Of a stretch of 52,555 nt of DNA, positions 52,484-52,555 are shown piece after piece (positions within the stretch are counted from its first letter, which is position 1; every line of letters starts with the position of its first letter). This DNA is from an uncultured Saprospiraceae bacterium (GTDB lineage: Bacteria > Bacteroidota > Bacteroidia > Chitinophagales > Saprospiraceae). The stretch spans positions 1-52,555 of the forward strand of contig CALFBH010000047.1 of assembly GCA_937951615.1 (NCBI GenBank). Reading direction: 5' to 3'. The notes under the pieces were generated by a model. The model did no database searches. It had not been told where the DNA came from and worked only from the letters and a program-made list of their open reading frames with translations. The translations under genes and the position numbers were made by a program.

Positions 52484-52543
52484 GCGGTGTTCAAAGTATG
52501 AAATAGTCGGCAGACGAAGGATTTGATTAAAATTAGTGGTTTG
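52484..52543 (+). repeat. Dispersed repeat, copy 2
   Basis: GCGGTGTTCAAAGTATGAAA and the next 40 bases match the reverse complement of 1675-1738 with a 4-nt deletion (GATT) and about eight mismatches. Upstream, CGTCTGACGA (52371-52380) and CGTCAGCCGAC (52440-52450) repeat the inner palindromic words of copy 1, so the element probably spans about 52365-52545. Confidence 0.6.
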
Positions 52544-52555
52544 TCCTCGGAAATA

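Noticed and set aside
1-52555. tRNA or rRNA genes
   Set aside because: No TTCGAATCC-type T-arm with a matching acceptor stem and no rRNA segment was noticed; a dedicated scan was not possible.

Overview
The window looks like chromosomal DNA of a member of the Bacteroidota, most likely a free-living, Saprospiraceae-like lineage; the family level is a guess. The evidence is two secreted proteins with C-terminal type IX secretion (Por) sorting domains, BatD proteins, Bacteroidota-type promoters (TTG, about 19 bp, then TAnnTTTG), near absence of Shine-Dalgarno sequences, and low-to-medium GC. No rRNA, tRNA or CRISPR array was recognised.

Layout. 0-10 kb: a T9SS-exported aromatic-repeat protein, a CoiA-like nuclease, a T9SS-exported GH10 xylanase, small membrane proteins around a broken gene, cysS, and a YfiM-like protein. 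10.5-14.4 kb: a lipoprotein, then a Septu-type anti-phage operon (ptuA, ptuB) with a third, unrecognised gene coupled to ptuB by an ATGA overlap. 14.5-17 kb: pgsA with two PAP2-family membrane proteins (phospholipid synthesis), then a cytochrome b5-like protein and a truncated haemoglobin. 17.3-21.3 kb: a large membrane patatin-like protein and an MtfA-like protein, both of which appear to have lost catalytic residues. 21.5-27 kb: hemW, an orphan membrane histidine kinase, a Tat-exported pirin, an Rpn/PD-(D/E)XK nuclease with a duplicated C-terminal piece as a separate coupled gene, and radC. 27.2-30.8 kb: a ScfR-like regulator, a complete IS30-family element and a fatty-acid desaturase. 31-38 kb: a SNF2 helicase with an unknown downstream gene, a DUF234-type AAA ATPase with a fourfold repeated site at its start, and a GHKL ATPase/STAS-like DUF4325 pair. 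38-52.5 kb: two BatD proteins, an enoyl-CoA hydratase, an FKBP lipoprotein, DinB and radical SAM-SPASM proteins, a CorC/HlyC protein, ftsH-rsfS divergent from birA, a secreted unknown and a two-domain fasciclin lipoprotein.

How it fits together. Much of the window is housekeeping (cysS, pgsA, hemW, radC, ftsH, rsfS, birA), interrupted by accessory islands whose gene types are linked to defence or signalling: CoiA-like, Septu, Rpn, SNF2, DUF234 and GHKL-DUF4325. The best candidates for something new are the three-gene Septu operon, the Rpn gene with its coupled C-terminal copy, the adjacent pair of apparent pseudoenzymes, and the GHKL-DUF4325 pair. Several spacers carry short repeated words, often in inverted pairs and often leaving a G-poor leader before the next start codon. 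Three genes have a -7 box so close to the ATG that their mRNAs may be leaderless. All functions are read from translated sequence and family knowledge; no search was run.
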